Source: a virus. From it: DNA of 50,133 nt. The stretch covers positions 1 through 50,133 of the IMG/VR virus record IMGVR_UViG_3300032050_000206. The stretch is one strand, 5' to 3'. Made by a program: the position numbers and the translations under genes. A model generated the notes under the pieces. It did no database searches and was not told the origin of the DNA. It was given only the letters and a program-made list of their open reading frames with translations. Shown in pieces: positions 38,009-47,021 of the stretch (the first letter of the stretch is position 1; every line of letters starts with the position of its first letter).

Positions 38009-39416
38009 GGTAGCGGCGGCATTTCACAAGTCGGACGCTTTTGTTCGCGGGATCAAAGGCCCGGTCGGGTCGGGCAAGTCATCGACTTGCTGCATGGAGA
38101 TCATCAAGCACAGTTTGAAGCAGACGCCGCATAACGGTTGGCGGAAGGCTCGCTGGGCGGTGATTCGGAATACGTATCCGGAGTTGAAGTCCACGACGAT
38201 CAAGACGTGGGCGCACTGGGTGAATGATGAGATAGCGCCGATCAAGTGGGACGCGCCCATTACGTGCAGTATGAAGATCAAGGACTGCGGGGATGGGAAC
38301 GGGTTAGACCTTGAAGTGATCTTTATTGCGTTGGACAAGGCCAGCGAGACTGGGAAGTTGCGGTCGCTGGAATTGACGGGTGCGTGGATCAATGAAGCTT
38401 CGGAGGTGCCTCGTGAAGTTTTTGACATGGTTACGCAACGGGTGGGGCGTTATCCGGCCAAGACTCATGGAGGTGGGCCGGTACATCCTTGTGTCATTCT
38501 TGACACTAATCCACCGGATGACGACCACTGGTATTACAAGATTGCAGAAGAAGACACCCCCGAAGGATGGGAGTTCTTCGATCAACCCGGGGGGTTGATA
38601 AGGATTCAGGAGGGGGAGGCGGTTGATTACTTGCCGAACCCTGACGCGGAGAATGTGTTCAATCTGCCGCAGGGGTTTGAGTACTACCTGAAGATGTTGG
38701 GTGGTAAGTCGGACGACTGGATCAAGGTCTTTGTGCTTGGCCAGTACGGCACGACGGCGGACGGCAAGCCTGTTTATCCTGAGTACAACGACAAGATCCA
38801 TGTCGCTGACGAGGGGCTTGAGTACAACCCGATGTTGCCGGTTTATCTGGGTTGGGACTTTGGCCTGACGCCAGCGTGCATTGTGGGTCAGGTTTCCCCG
38901 AAGGGTCAGCTCCTCATCTTGGATGAGTTTATTGCTGAGGACATGGGGATCAGGCAGTTTGCGGCGGAGGTGGTCAAGCCTGCGCTGATGAACAAGTATC
39001 AGGGCATCAGTCGGTTCATCTCGATGGGTGACCCGTCGGGGGTCAACCGCTCCCAGACTGACGAGCGTACCTGTTATCAGGAGCTGCTCGAGGTTGGGAT
39101 TTCGTCGGAGCCTGCCGACACCAACGATTTCATACCCAGACGAGAATCGGTCGCTTTCTTCCTGAACAGATTGGCGGGCGGGGAGGCGGGGTTCTTGTTG
39201 TCGCCGAACTGTAGGCAGTTACGGAAAGGCTTTCTGGGTGGGTACCGATATGAGCGACTGAAGGTGGCGGGGGAAAGATACCGCGACCGTCCGGTCAAGG
39301 ATCGTTTCAGTCATCCGCATGATGCGCTTCAGTACTTATGTCTGGCGGTCAGGCAGGGTGGCAAGAACGTGCGAGCAAGAACAGTGACGAGAAAGTCCAA
39401 CAAGGCTTGGACTTAG
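37971..39416 (+). CDS. terL: Large terminase subunit
   Basis: This 481-residue packaging motor has an N-terminal ATPase with Walker A KGPVGSGKSS (about residues 29-38) and a Walker B-like GAWINEASEVP, and a C-terminal RNase-H-like nuclease with LGWDFGLTPACIVGQ, SMGDPSG and SHPHDALQYL giving the acidic metal ligands. It cuts concatemeric DNA and pumps it into the prohead through the portal encoded next. Two perfect hairpins (38074-38090 over the Walker A codons and 38581-38599) lie in the coding sequence. Confidence 0.95.
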   Translation: MTGTTIQYRPPGKVAAAFHKSDAFVRGIKGPVGSGKSSTCCMEIIKHSLKQTPHNGWRKARWAVIRNTYPELKSTTIKTWAHWVNDEIAPIKWDAPITCSMKIKDCGDGNGLDLEVIFIALDKASETGKLRSLELTGAWINEASEVPREVFDMVTQRVGRYPAKTHGGGPVHPCVILDTNPPDDDHWYYKIAEEDTPEGWEFFDQPGGLIRIQEGEAVDYLPNPDAENVFNLPQGFEYYLKMLGGKSDDWIKVFVLGQYGTTADGKPVYPEYNDKIHVADEGLEYNPMLPVYLGWDFGLTPACIVGQVSPKGQLLILDEFIAEDMGIRQFAAEVVKPALMNKYQGISRFISMGDPSGVNRSQTDERTCYQELLEVGISSEPADTNDFIPRRESVAFFLNRLAGGEAGFLLSPNCRQLRKGFLGGYRYERLKVAGERYRDRPVKDRFSHPHDALQYLCLAVRQGGKNVRARTVTRKSNKAWT

Positions 39417-39426
39417 GGGTTAATCC

Positions 39427-41433
39427 ATGACGAATGTGTATCAGGCCGCTGCGCCCGTCTCCGCAGACGTGAGCGCCGTTCAGCCGGAAGGCATGGATAA
39501 CTCCGATCTGATTGCTTCGGGGATTTCCGGCCACATTACGTCGTGCTGGAGCAAGGCCAAGTTTGCGCGGCAGAAGATTACTGAGCGTCTGTTGGCGTGT
39601 GAGAGACAGCGTCGCGGAGAGTATGACCCCGACAAGGCGCAGGAAATTGCGCTGTCTGGCGGCTCCGACATCTTCATGATGATAACGGACGTCAAGTGCA
39701 ACGCGGCCAAGTCGTGGATGCAGGACGTTTTGTTTCAGGATGACCGTGGGTTTGACCTAACGCCCTCCCAGCAACCGGCGATTCCGCCGGAAGTGAAGAT
39801 GTCGATCATCGATTTTGTGCGGATGGAGGCGCAAGAGTTCGTCGCACAGGGTCAACAGATCCATCCGGAGGCGTTCAGAACCCGTCTGGAAGAGGTTCAC
39901 GACACGATTCTGGAGCGCATCAGAGAGGATGCGAAGGAATCGGCGGAAAGAATGTCGAAGGTCATTCAGGATCAGATGGCCGAGGGCGGTTACAAGCGTG
40001 CAATGGAGGACTTCGTTGACGACTTTGTGACGTATCCGACGGCGATTTTGAAAGGCCCGTCGGTTCGGAAGAAGAAAAAGCTTCAGTGGGGGCCGAGTTT
40101 TACTCCGATTGTGGTGGATGACTACTTCCGTGAGGTGGAAAGGGTCTCGCCCTACGACATTTACCCCAGTCCTAATGCTTCGAACGTGGATGATGGGTAC
40201 TTAATTCAGCGTCACCGCATGACGCCGAAGACGGTTGAGTCGATGAAGGGGGTTCCGGGGTACTCGGACGACGAAATCGATCAGGTTTTGGAGATGTATG
40301 GTCGTAATGGGTACCGTTACTTCGAGTACGGTGACCAGCAGCGCGACAATTTGGAAGGAAAGTACCACTCCCGGCTGTATCAGGACGGCGTTATTGAGGC
40401 GCTCGAGTTCTGGGGGCCGGTGATGGGGGAAATGCTCCAGCAGTGGGGCATGAAAGACGTCGATCCAAAGAAGGTGTACGAGGTTAATGCGTGGCAGATC
40501 GGCGCTTACGTCATCAAGTGCGTGATTAACCCTGACCCGTTGGGCCGTCGTCCTTACGAAATTGCTTCTTGGCGCACGATCCCCGGTGCTTTCTGGGGAA
40601 CAGCCTTGCCCGAGGTGATGCGCGACGTACAGATTATGTGTAATGCGTCAGCCCGGGCGCTGGCGAACAACATGGGGATTGCCTCTGGCCCACAGGTAGA
40701 CATATCTGTTGACCGACTGGCCGATGGTGAGGAACTCACCCAGATGTACCCGTGGAAGATCTGGCAGACCACGTCTGACAAGACGGGTGGCGGTCAGCCT
40801 GCGGTCAGATTCTTCATGCCAGACATGAAGGCGCAGGAACTGATGCAGGTTTACAACCAGTTTGCGCGTCAGGCGGATGAGGTCACGGGTATTCCGAACT
40901 ACGTGTATGGCGCAACCTCTGGTGGTTCGGGTGCGGGCCGCACCGCGTCGGGTCTGTCGATGCTGATGGATAACGCCTCGAAGGGTATCAAGGCAGCGGT
41001 GATGTCGATTGACCACGTTATTACGATGGTGGTCTCGCGTTTCTACCTGCACAACATGATGTACAACCCCGATCCGTACATCAAGGGTGACTTCAAGATC
41101 ATTGCTCGTGGCGCGATGGGTCTGATCCACAAGGAACAGATCAGCGTCCGTCGTAACGAGTTCTTGGCAGCCACGGCCAATCCTGTGGATCTTCAGATTG
41201 TTGGGCCAGAAGGTCGTGCATATCTGTTGCGCGAGATGGCCAAGGGTCTTCAGATGGATACGGACAAGCTTGTCCCTAGCGTGGACAGGATGAAGTTCAA
41301 GGCGGATCAGGTTCAACAGGCCATGCAACAGATGCAGCCGAACCAGCAGCAACTACCGGCTCCGGCGGAGGCTGCACCGGGTGGAGCGCCGATGGACATG
41401 AACACGGTACAACCCCAACAGGAGGTCGCATGA
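39427..41433 (+). CDS. Portal protein
   Basis: This 668-residue protein has the size and order of podovirus portal (head-tail connector) proteins: a helical N-terminus with SCWSKAKFARQKITERLLAC, a wing region with DDYFREVERVSPYDIYPSPN, and a stem/crown with TGIPNYVYGATSGGSGAGRT. The glutamine- and proline-rich C-terminus is probably flexible. It forms the dodecameric DNA gate at the capsid vertex. It follows the terminase by ten bases and overlaps the next gene by four. Confidence 0.92.
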   Translation: MTNVYQAAAPVSADVSAVQPEGMDNSDLIASGISGHITSCWSKAKFARQKITERLLACERQRRGEYDPDKAQEIALSGGSDIFMMITDVKCNAAKSWMQDVLFQDDRGFDLTPSQQPAIPPEVKMSIIDFVRMEAQEFVAQGQQIHPEAFRTRLEEVHDTILERIREDAKESAERMSKVIQDQMAEGGYKRAMEDFVDDFVTYPTAILKGPSVRKKKKLQWGPSFTPIVVDDYFREVERVSPYDIYPSPNASNVDDGYLIQRHRMTPKTVESMKGVPGYSDDEIDQVLEMYGRNGYRYFEYGDQQRDNLEGKYHSRLYQDGVIEALEFWGPVMGEMLQQWGMKDVDPKKVYEVNAWQIGAYVIKCVINPDPLGRRPYEIASWRTIPGAFWGTALPEVMRDVQIMCNASARALANNMGIASGPQVDISVDRLADGEELTQMYPWKIWQTTSDKTGGGQPAVRFFMPDMKAQELMQVYNQFARQADEVTGIPNYVYGATSGGSGAGRTASGLSMLMDNASKGIKAAVMSIDHVITMVVSRFYLHNMMYNPDPYIKGDFKIIARGAMGLIHKEQISVRRNEFLAATANPVDLQIVGPEGRAYLLREMAKGLQMDTDKLVPSVDRMKFKADQVQQAMQQMQPNQQQLPAPAEAAPGGAPMDMNTVQPQQEVA

Positions 41434-41780
41434 AGGGCAAGAAAGGCATGATTCCGGCGGCGTATGCCGATGGCGGGAAGGTCAAGCCATTTACGGGCAA
41501 GGACACTCGCGCCGAGGAAGAAGCAGAAGCTCGTCAGGTGCGCTCCGGCAAGGTCTCGGCCAAGCAGTACGTCCGCAAAGAGATGGCCGAAGAGAAGATG
41601 GAAGGTGAGAAGTCCAACCCGAAGGAGCTGATGTCCAAGGGAAAAGCGCTCGCCTCCGGCAAATTGTCGGCCAAAGAGTATGGCGGGATGGCGAAGATGG
41701 CTGATGGTGGCTACGTCGGTGGCGGCATGACTGGCTGCAATCCGATGGGAACTGCCGTTCGCATGAGCGCGAAGAAGTGA
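41430..41780 (+). CDS. Small basic late protein
   Basis: This 116-residue protein starts MKGKKGMIPAAYADGGKVKP and has two similar halves, each with an SGKxSAKxY element (VRSGKVSAKQYV and ASGKLSAKEYGG), and an ADGGYVGGGMTG end. The AxADGGKV pattern recurs in small structural phage proteins. A role in head assembly or as a decoration protein is inferred from its place after the portal. Confidence 0.65.
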   Translation: MKGKKGMIPAAYADGGKVKPFTGKDTRAEEEAEARQVRSGKVSAKQYVRKEMAEEKMEGEKSNPKELMSKGKALASGKLSAKEYGGMAKMADGGYVGGGMTGCNPMGTAVRMSAKK

Positions 41781-41788
41781 GGTGAAAG

Positions 41789-42553
41789 ATGAGTGACCCC
41801 AAAGGTATGGACTGGCAGCGCCAGAATTTCAAGAAGGGCGCGACAGAGCCTGCGCCTTCGAGCCTGAACCCAAAGATCAGTCAGGGTGCGAGCCAGATGC
41901 ACAGCAAGATTGCTGCGCCGACTCACAGCATGGGTGGTCTGGTTCCGGGTAATCCCCCGATGCCGCACATGGCTAACGGTGGTCTGGTCGCCGGTCTGGC
42001 CGCTGGTCTGGGCGCAGCGTACTTGTACAACAAGAACAAGGACGCCAAGAAGGAAGTCGGCGTAGACGAGAAGACTGGGCAGAAGACGGTTGGCGAATCG
42101 GAGATGCGTTCTGCCGAGTCGGATACGGACAAGACGCGAGTCATCGCGGAAGGCATGAAGCCCAAGTCTGTTGACGATGGCATGGACGTGCCGCACTCGT
42201 CGCCGGATGCGAGGGCGGATAGCCAGCCTTCCGGCACGTTCAGCAAAGCAACAGAATGGAAGCCCAGTGGTGGTGACGCAAGCCCGAGTACCTCGAGTTC
42301 ATCGTCAAGCGCAAAGAAGGCAAGGCCGGTGAAGCCTGCGCCAAAGGCAGCGCCTGAGTATTCTGGCGACGCTGTAAATGTGTCGTCGGGTGCGTCGGGG
42401 TTTGATGCTGCGCCGAAGGCGGAGGCCAAGTCAGATGACGATCCGCAGTACGGCAAGAGCAAGACTTTGAAGAGAATCGTGAAGGCAGCCGTCGGAACAG
42501 CAACTAATTCTGGCAGCTACGACCCGTTCAAGTCTCCGCTGAACAAGCGGTAA
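41789..42553 (+). CDS. Low-complexity late protein
   Basis: This 254-residue protein has a hydrophobic glycine/alanine-rich segment (VAGLAAGLGAAYLY, about residues 67-80) and a long serine-, lysine- and proline-rich part (DASPSTSSSSSSAKKARPVK). It lies between portal and scaffold in the late operon. The composition suggests a flexible or minor virion protein. GGTG and other weak purine runs precede the ATG. No domain is recognised. Confidence 0.6.
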   Translation: MSDPKGMDWQRQNFKKGATEPAPSSLNPKISQGASQMHSKIAAPTHSMGGLVPGNPPMPHMANGGLVAGLAAGLGAAYLYNKNKDAKKEVGVDEKTGQKTVGESEMRSAESDTDKTRVIAEGMKPKSVDDGMDVPHSSPDARADSQPSGTFSKATEWKPSGGDASPSTSSSSSSAKKARPVKPAPKAAPEYSGDAVNVSSGASGFDAAPKAEAKSDDDPQYGKSKTLKRIVKAAVGTATNSGSYDPFKSPLNKR

Positions 42554-42556
42554 AGA

Positions 42557-42790
42557 ATGCTGAAGCGTCCCGACCAACGAATTTTTTCAGCCCTCGCTTC
42601 GCTCGAGGGCGATAGTAACTTTGAGACGATCCGCACTTGGCTGAAGGATTCCCTGCAAGACCTGTACCGCGACTCTGTGAGCACGAAGGACGATGTTCTG
42701 TCCCGGTGGCAGCAGGGTGCAGCACAGGCTGTAGGCGATTTCCTTTCCAAAGCCGAGGAAGCAAAGGACGTCATCCGCAAGTCGCGGTAA
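42557..42790 (+). CDS. Small conserved-looking head-region protein
   Basis: This 77-residue protein (MLKRPDQRIFSALASLEGDS) has a helical core FETIRTWLKDSLQDLYRDSV and WQQGAAQAVGDFLSKAEEAK, a pattern that recurs in head-gene clusters of similar phages. It may be a chaperone or minor head protein. A seven-pair hairpin (42590-42610) lies early in the gene. Confidence 0.7.
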   Translation: MLKRPDQRIFSALASLEGDSNFETIRTWLKDSLQDLYRDSVSTKDDVLSRWQQGAAQAVGDFLSKAEEAKDVIRKSR

Positions 42791-42916
42791 CCCGTAAGGG
42801 TTAGCGGCGTTCTGCCGCAAAGGGGCCAGCCCTTCAACTGGCAACCGTTGAACACCGAACGAATCGCTCGAACACCGCGAGGCTCGAACGCGACCGTCTC
42901 GGCTCACGGAGTAATT
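42791..42916. other. Intergenic segment with hairpins before the scaffold gene
   Basis: This 126-base gap holds a six-pair TAACCC/GGGTTA hairpin reaching in from 42788, a GCGGC/GCCGC hairpin (42804-42818) and a TTCAAC/GTTGAA stem (42833-42852). No T-run follows them, so they are not clear terminators. They look like the hairpins of the 33.9-37.3 kb field. Confidence 0.5.
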
Positions 42917-43819
42917 ATGTCTTTACCACGCGCAGTGCTTGAGGCCGAAGAAAGGGCCAACAAGTTACACGAAGAACTACTGCAACAGCAGTCACCCGAG
43001 GCAACAGATCCGCCGACAGATCAACAGACCGATCCACCGGCAGATCCGGAACCCCCGAAGACTCCAAGCGACTCCACTCCTCCTCCGGCACCCGGGTCGG
43101 ACGAGCAGTTGGAACACCGGTACAAAGTCTTGCAGGGCAAGTACAACTCGGAAGTTCCTCGCCTAGCGGCGGAGAACAAGGATCTGAAGTCAAAGCTTCA
43201 GGACATCGAGCTTCAGCTCGAGACGCTGAAGAATACTAAGCCGCCCGAGCCTCTGGTCAAACCGGAGGAGATCGAGGAGTACGGCGAGGGATTGATCGAC
43301 GTAGCACGCCGGATTGCTAGGGAAGAAGTAGCAGTCAAGCAGGCTGAGATCGACGCTCTCAAAGCCCGTATCGAATCGCTCTCTAACGTAACGACCCAGA
43401 AGGTGGAGTCGGACTTCTACAAATCCTTGACGGCAATGGTTCCCGACTGGGAGCAAGTCAATCAAGACGCCAACTTCTTAGCTTGGTTGGATGAGTATGA
43501 CGAGCTTACCGGTGAGACCCGCCAATCTCTATTGTCGAAGGCTGAGAGATTGCGTGACGCTGAACGTACAGCAAAGTTCTTCACCGCGTACAAGAAGGCA
43601 TCTTCATCGTGGGCGGCGAAAGCAACCGACTCACTAGACCAACAGGTCGTACCCCCAACGAACAAAGCACCTAACACGCCACCGTCCAAGAAGTACTGGA
43701 CACGCGGCGAGGTGGCGGACTTCTACGCGAGGATGCGGCGTGGTGCGGTCAGTGATGCGGATGCGATTGCCATTGAGGCCGACATTATGGCGGCTCAAGT
43801 CGAGGGTCGTATTCGATGA
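42917..43819 (+). CDS. Probable scaffolding protein
   Basis: This 300-residue protein precedes the major capsid gene, as scaffolds do. It has an acidic, proline- and glutamine-rich N-terminal part, a long coiled coil (about residues 70-165, LKSKLQDIELQLETLKN), a globular middle (MVPDWEQVNQDANFLAW) and a basic C-terminal region able to touch coat protein. GGAG five bases before the ATG decides the start. It would assemble the prohead and leave before or during packaging. Confidence 0.78.
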   Translation: MSLPRAVLEAEERANKLHEELLQQQSPEATDPPTDQQTDPPADPEPPKTPSDSTPPPAPGSDEQLEHRYKVLQGKYNSEVPRLAAENKDLKSKLQDIELQLETLKNTKPPEPLVKPEEIEEYGEGLIDVARRIAREEVAVKQAEIDALKARIESLSNVTTQKVESDFYKSLTAMVPDWEQVNQDANFLAWLDEYDELTGETRQSLLSKAERLRDAERTAKFFTAYKKASSSWAAKATDSLDQQVVPPTNKAPNTPPSKKYWTRGEVADFYARMRRGAVSDADAIAIEADIMAAQVEGRIR

Positions 43820-43848
43820 CCCGCATCAACTTTAAGGAGTGATTCATC

Positions 43849-44775
43849 ATGTCTTATCCAGTAGCAGCAGGCCGTGCCGACTACAGCACTTCGGGCAGCG
43901 GCGGTAAATTTATCCCCGAGATTTGGAGTGGCAAGCTTCAGGTCAAGTTCTACAAGACCACTGTCTTCTCGGAAATCTCCAACAACGATTGGGAAGGTGA
44001 GATCAAGGGCCAAGGCGACAAGGTTCATATCCGCACCATCCCGACCATCACGATCAACAACTACGCCAAGGGCGACAACCTGACCAATCAGGTTCCGACC
44101 TCGACGCCGCTGGAACTGTTGATCGACAAGGGCAAGTACTTTGCCGTTGTGCTCGACGACGTCGATGCAGTTCAGACCGATGTCAAGCTGATGGACATCT
44201 TCACCAACGATGCGACTCAGCAGATGAAGATCGCAATCGATGCGGACATCCTCGACGGCGTGAAAGCTTCGGCTGCCACCGCCAACAAGGGCGCCACCGC
44301 TGGTGTTCTCTCCGGCAACATCAACCTCGGCACCGACGCCAGCCCACGCGCTGTGTCCAGCTCGAACATCCTCGATCTGATCTTGGATGCTGGTCAGGTT
44401 CTGGATGAGCAGAACGTGCCCGAGGAAGGCCGCTGGGTGGTTCTCCCGGCATGGATGGCTTCGATGATTAAGCGTTCTGATCTGAAGCAAGCCTACCTGA
44501 CTGGTGACTCTGTCTCCCCGCTGCGTAACGGCAAGCTGGGCATGATCGACCGCTTCATGGTCTACGTGTCCAACAACCTGCCGAAGACCGCAGACAGCGA
44601 CAGCTACCTGATGGCCGGTACCCGCGACGCGATCTCGTTCGCTTCGCAGATGACCAATGTTGAGACCCTGCGTGCTCAATCGACCTTCGGCAACATCGTT
44701 CGCGGTTTGAACGTGTACGGCTACAAGGTTGTGAAGCCCGAGGCGTTGGTCAACATGATTGCTGTGAAGGCTTAA
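43849..44775 (+). CDS. Major capsid protein
   Basis: This 308-residue protein has the pattern of an HK97-fold coat protein: the N-terminal FIPEIWSGKLQVKFYKTTVF arm, KVHIRTIPTITINNY strand, a spine helix region near DATQQMKIAIDADIL and WVVLPAWMASMIKRS, with a C-terminal VRGLNVYGYKVVKPEALVNM. A strong AAGGAG precedes the ATG and a strong terminator follows the stop, in keeping with high expression. It forms the icosahedral shell. Confidence 0.93.
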   Translation: MSYPVAAGRADYSTSGSGGKFIPEIWSGKLQVKFYKTTVFSEISNNDWEGEIKGQGDKVHIRTIPTITINNYAKGDNLTNQVPTSTPLELLIDKGKYFAVVLDDVDAVQTDVKLMDIFTNDATQQMKIAIDADILDGVKASAATANKGATAGVLSGNINLGTDASPRAVSSSNILDLILDAGQVLDEQNVPEEGRWVVLPAWMASMIKRSDLKQAYLTGDSVSPLRNGKLGMIDRFMVYVSNNLPKTADSDSYLMAGTRDAISFASQMTNVETLRAQSTFGNIVRGLNVYGYKVVKPEALVNMIAVKA

Positions 44776-44820
44776 CTGCTGTAGCCAGCGACGCGGCGGA
44801 CGACTCCTCCGCCGTTATCT

Positions 44821-44858
44821 GTGCCGCTCCAGTCTAACCGCTGGGGCGGCACTTTTTT
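44821..44858 (+). terminator. Rho-independent terminator after the capsid gene
   Basis: A near-perfect stem of seven plus four pairs with one T-G wobble (GTGCCGC..CCAG/CTGG..GCGGCAC) and an eight-base loop ends at 44852 and is followed by six T residues. It would lower expression of the downstream adaptor and tail genes relative to capsid protein. Confidence 0.93.
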
Positions 44859-44867
44859 GGGACACGT

Positions 44868-45056
44868 ATGCGATTGATGCGGAACAAGCGTACCGGCAGA
44901 ACAGCCGTGTACGACGAGAAGATCGTTGCCGAGGGAAATTGGGAAGAGGTCACGGAAGATCCGAAGCCATTCAACGAGGACGACGTCAAAGCTCAAGACG
45001 AGATCTCAATTTCTATTACGAGGGGCGACGATGAAAGCAGCGAACCTCAAGCGTGA
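44868..45056 (+). CDS. Small acidic late protein
   Basis: This 62-residue protein (MRLMRNKRTGRTAVYDEKIV) begins just after the capsid terminator, with GGGA seven bases upstream. It has a basic N-terminus and an acidic tail (DDESSEPQA). It overlaps the next gene by 26 bases. Small proteins of this type are common after capsid genes in phages of this kind; the function is unknown. Confidence 0.65.
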   Translation: MRLMRNKRTGRTAVYDEKIVAEGNWEEVTEDPKPFNEDDVKAQDEISISITRGDDESSEPQA

Positions 45057-45342
45057 AGGCGGGAAGATCCAGTATCGCGGCCACAGTTTCGACGGGTTCA
45101 ACAAACCTGTTGACGCTCCGAAGGGCGACAGCCACAAGAAGATGGTGCTGGCCAAGAAGGGCGAGGAGGTCAAGCTGGTGAAGTTTGGCCTGCGCGGTAT
45201 GGAGGACTTTACGCAGCACAAAGATTCAAAGCGCCGTGCGAACTATCTGGCTCGTTCTGGCGGGATCAAAGACAAGGACGGCAACCTGACGAAGAACGAT
45301 CCGTTCTCCGCAAATTACTGGGCTAGGAAAGTCCTTTGGTGA
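45031..45342 (+). CDS. DUF5754-like small protein
   Basis: This 103-residue basic protein matches the DUF5754 pattern: KLVKFGLRGMEDFTQHKD, then KRRANYLARSGGI and a terminal YWARKVLW. GAGGGG six bases before the ATG supports the start. It lies between capsid and adaptor genes. The family is found in phages and large viruses; its function is unknown. Confidence 0.75.
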   Translation: MKAANLKREGGKIQYRGHSFDGFNKPVDAPKGDSHKKMVLAKKGEEVKLVKFGLRGMEDFTQHKDSKRRANYLARSGGIKDKDGNLTKNDPFSANYWARKVLW

Positions 45343-45350
45343 GGTAAGTA

Positions 45351-46034
45351 ATGCTGGCAAGCGAAATCATTTCACGAGCGAACACCGTCTTAAACGACGC
45401 CACTGGTACTCGTTGGCCAGAGGCAGAGCTTCTGAAATGGATCAGCGACGGCCAGCGCGTAGTTGTTTTGGTTCGTCCTGACTCGTACTCCATTAACGAA
45501 TCCCTGACGCTGGTTGCCGGAACCAAACAGACGCTGCCATCTGGCGGTCTTCGTTTGTTGGATGTTATCCGCAATCTCAAGGGCAACGGTGACCCAGACC
45601 GATCCGTTCGCATGGTCGATAGGGAGACGTTGGATTCACAGGACTACAACTGGCATACGAGAGCCTCTACCGGCAAGGTGGTGAACTTCGTTTATGACAA
45701 CCGAGATCCCATCCACTTCTACGTATACCCGCAGGCGACTGCCGGTATGAAGCTGGAGATTCTGTATTCGAAGTCTCCGGTCGAGATCACAAGCAGTTCG
45801 ACGGCATTGGTCTTGGCGGATGTGTACGCCGAGCCGTTGTTTAACTATGTGCTTTTCCGCGCCTACTCAAAGGACGCGGAGTTTGCGGCGAATGCGGCGT
45901 TGGCGCAGGGCTACTTGCAGGTGTTCATGTCGCTGCTTGGCCTGAAGACTGGTAAGGACTTCGCGTTCTCGCCGGAGACGAACAAGATTGGCGCGACCCC
46001 GAATCTGTTGGCCGCCAAGGCAGGAGGCGTTTAG
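45351..46034 (+). CDS. Head-tail adaptor protein (tail-tubular-A-like)
   Basis: This 227-residue protein begins MLASEIISRANTVLNDATGT with RWPEAELLKWISDGQR, the helical start typical of podovirus adaptor proteins (DUF6682-like), followed by beta strands with HFYVYPQATAGMKLEILYS. It should form the ring under the portal. It follows the DUF5754-like gene by eight bases and abuts the next gene. Confidence 0.8.
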   Translation: MLASEIISRANTVLNDATGTRWPEAELLKWISDGQRVVVLVRPDSYSINESLTLVAGTKQTLPSGGLRLLDVIRNLKGNGDPDRSVRMVDRETLDSQDYNWHTRASTGKVVNFVYDNRDPIHFYVYPQATAGMKLEILYSKSPVEITSSSTALVLADVYAEPLFNYVLFRAYSKDAEFAANAALAQGYLQVFMSLLGLKTGKDFAFSPETNKIGATPNLLAAKAGGV

Positions 46035-46690
46035 TGTCTACCAGTTACGACGAATTCTTCTCTTGGGTGTTGCCCGAGGTTGCTAACTGCCCGGAGATCA
46101 CTGCGATTCAGGCGATTCGGGATACGGCTATCGACTTCTGCGAGAAGACCAACATTCACCAAGAGGATCACGACCCGATTACGGTGATTGCCAAGACGTC
46201 GGATTACGACCTTGAGACGCCCGTCACGGGGACTCGGATCATCAGGATCATGAATGCTTGGTTTAAGGGCGACAAGCTCGAGGCTGCTGCCCCGGATCAG
46301 GTGCTTGACCCGGCGGTTTACAACCAGCGAATCGGTGGCTACACGCCGTCGTACTCCTCGCCCAAGTACTTCATCCAGAAAGACCCGGTAACCATGTCCT
46401 TGCTGCCGATCCCCGACGCTACCTTGGCGAGCGCAGTGACGCTGCGGGTATCGCTGGCTCCGTTGCGAACTTCTGTTGCGTGCGAGGACTTTCTGTTCGA
46501 GCAGTGGGTGGAGCCGATTGCGGCTGGTGCGGTGGCCAAACTACAAACGTCGGCTGGGAAGCCCTACAGCAATCCACAGGCGGCACAGATCAATCAGGCG
46601 CGGTACATGGCTGGGGTCAATGCGGCCCGTCAGAAGGCGACGAGAGGCTATACCCGCTCAAGCCTGAGCGTACAGCTACGGAAGGTGTGA
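46034..46690 (+). CDS. Second head-tail connector or tail protein
   Basis: This 218-residue protein (MSTSYDEFFSWVLPEVANCP) starts at a GTG overlapping the previous stop. A helix with AIRDTAIDFCEKTNIHQED leads into a beta domain, and the end has NAARQKATRGYTRSSLSVQL. This order is common in proteins next to the adaptor in short-tailed phages, and a second adaptor ring or tail-tube role is likely. Confidence 0.7.
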   Translation: MSTSYDEFFSWVLPEVANCPEITAIQAIRDTAIDFCEKTNIHQEDHDPITVIAKTSDYDLETPVTGTRIIRIMNAWFKGDKLEAAAPDQVLDPAVYNQRIGGYTPSYSSPKYFIQKDPVTMSLLPIPDATLASAVTLRVSLAPLRTSVACEDFLFEQWVEPIAAGAVAKLQTSAGKPYSNPQAAQINQARYMAGVNAARQKATRGYTRSSLSVQLRKV

Positions 46691-46691
46691 C

Positions 46692-47021
46692 ATGGCGGAG
46701 AAGATCAAACTCGTTCAAGGGGACACCCGACCACAAGTCAAGATCACGGTGCTCGACGACATCACCGGACTGGCGATTGACATCAGCAACTCGTCCGTCG
46801 TGCTGCGCTTTCGTGCCGTAGGTTCGACTACGGTTTTGGACACTCTGAACGGCGTCATCCTTGACGGCCCCAGCGGCATAGCAGCATTCGCATGGAACGC
46901 AACGACGTTAAACGTGGATGCCGGGGACTATGAAGGTGAGGTAGAGATCACCTTCTCTGACAACACCAAACAGACTGTTTACGACCTCATCAAGTTCAAA
47001 ATCCGCGAGGACTTTGCGTGA
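46692..47021 (+). CDS. BppU-N-like tail protein
   Basis: This 109-residue protein matches the N-terminal domain of phage baseplate upper proteins: KLVQGDTRPQVKITVLDDIT, an immunoglobulin-like core and GDYEGEVEITFSDNTKQTVY. It probably attaches a fibre to the tail. The next gene overlaps its stop by four bases and may supply the shaft. Confidence 0.75.
   Translation: MAEKIKLVQGDTRPQVKITVLDDITGLAIDISNSSVVLRFRAVGSTTVLDTLNGVILDGPSGIAAFAWNATTLNVDAGDYEGEVEITFSDNTKQTVYDLIKFKIREDFA

Noticed and set aside
43795-44679. Long minus-strand frame opposite the capsid gene
   Set aside because: It mirrors the codon structure of the capsid gene, has no ribosome binding site and reads as histidine/valine-rich noise.
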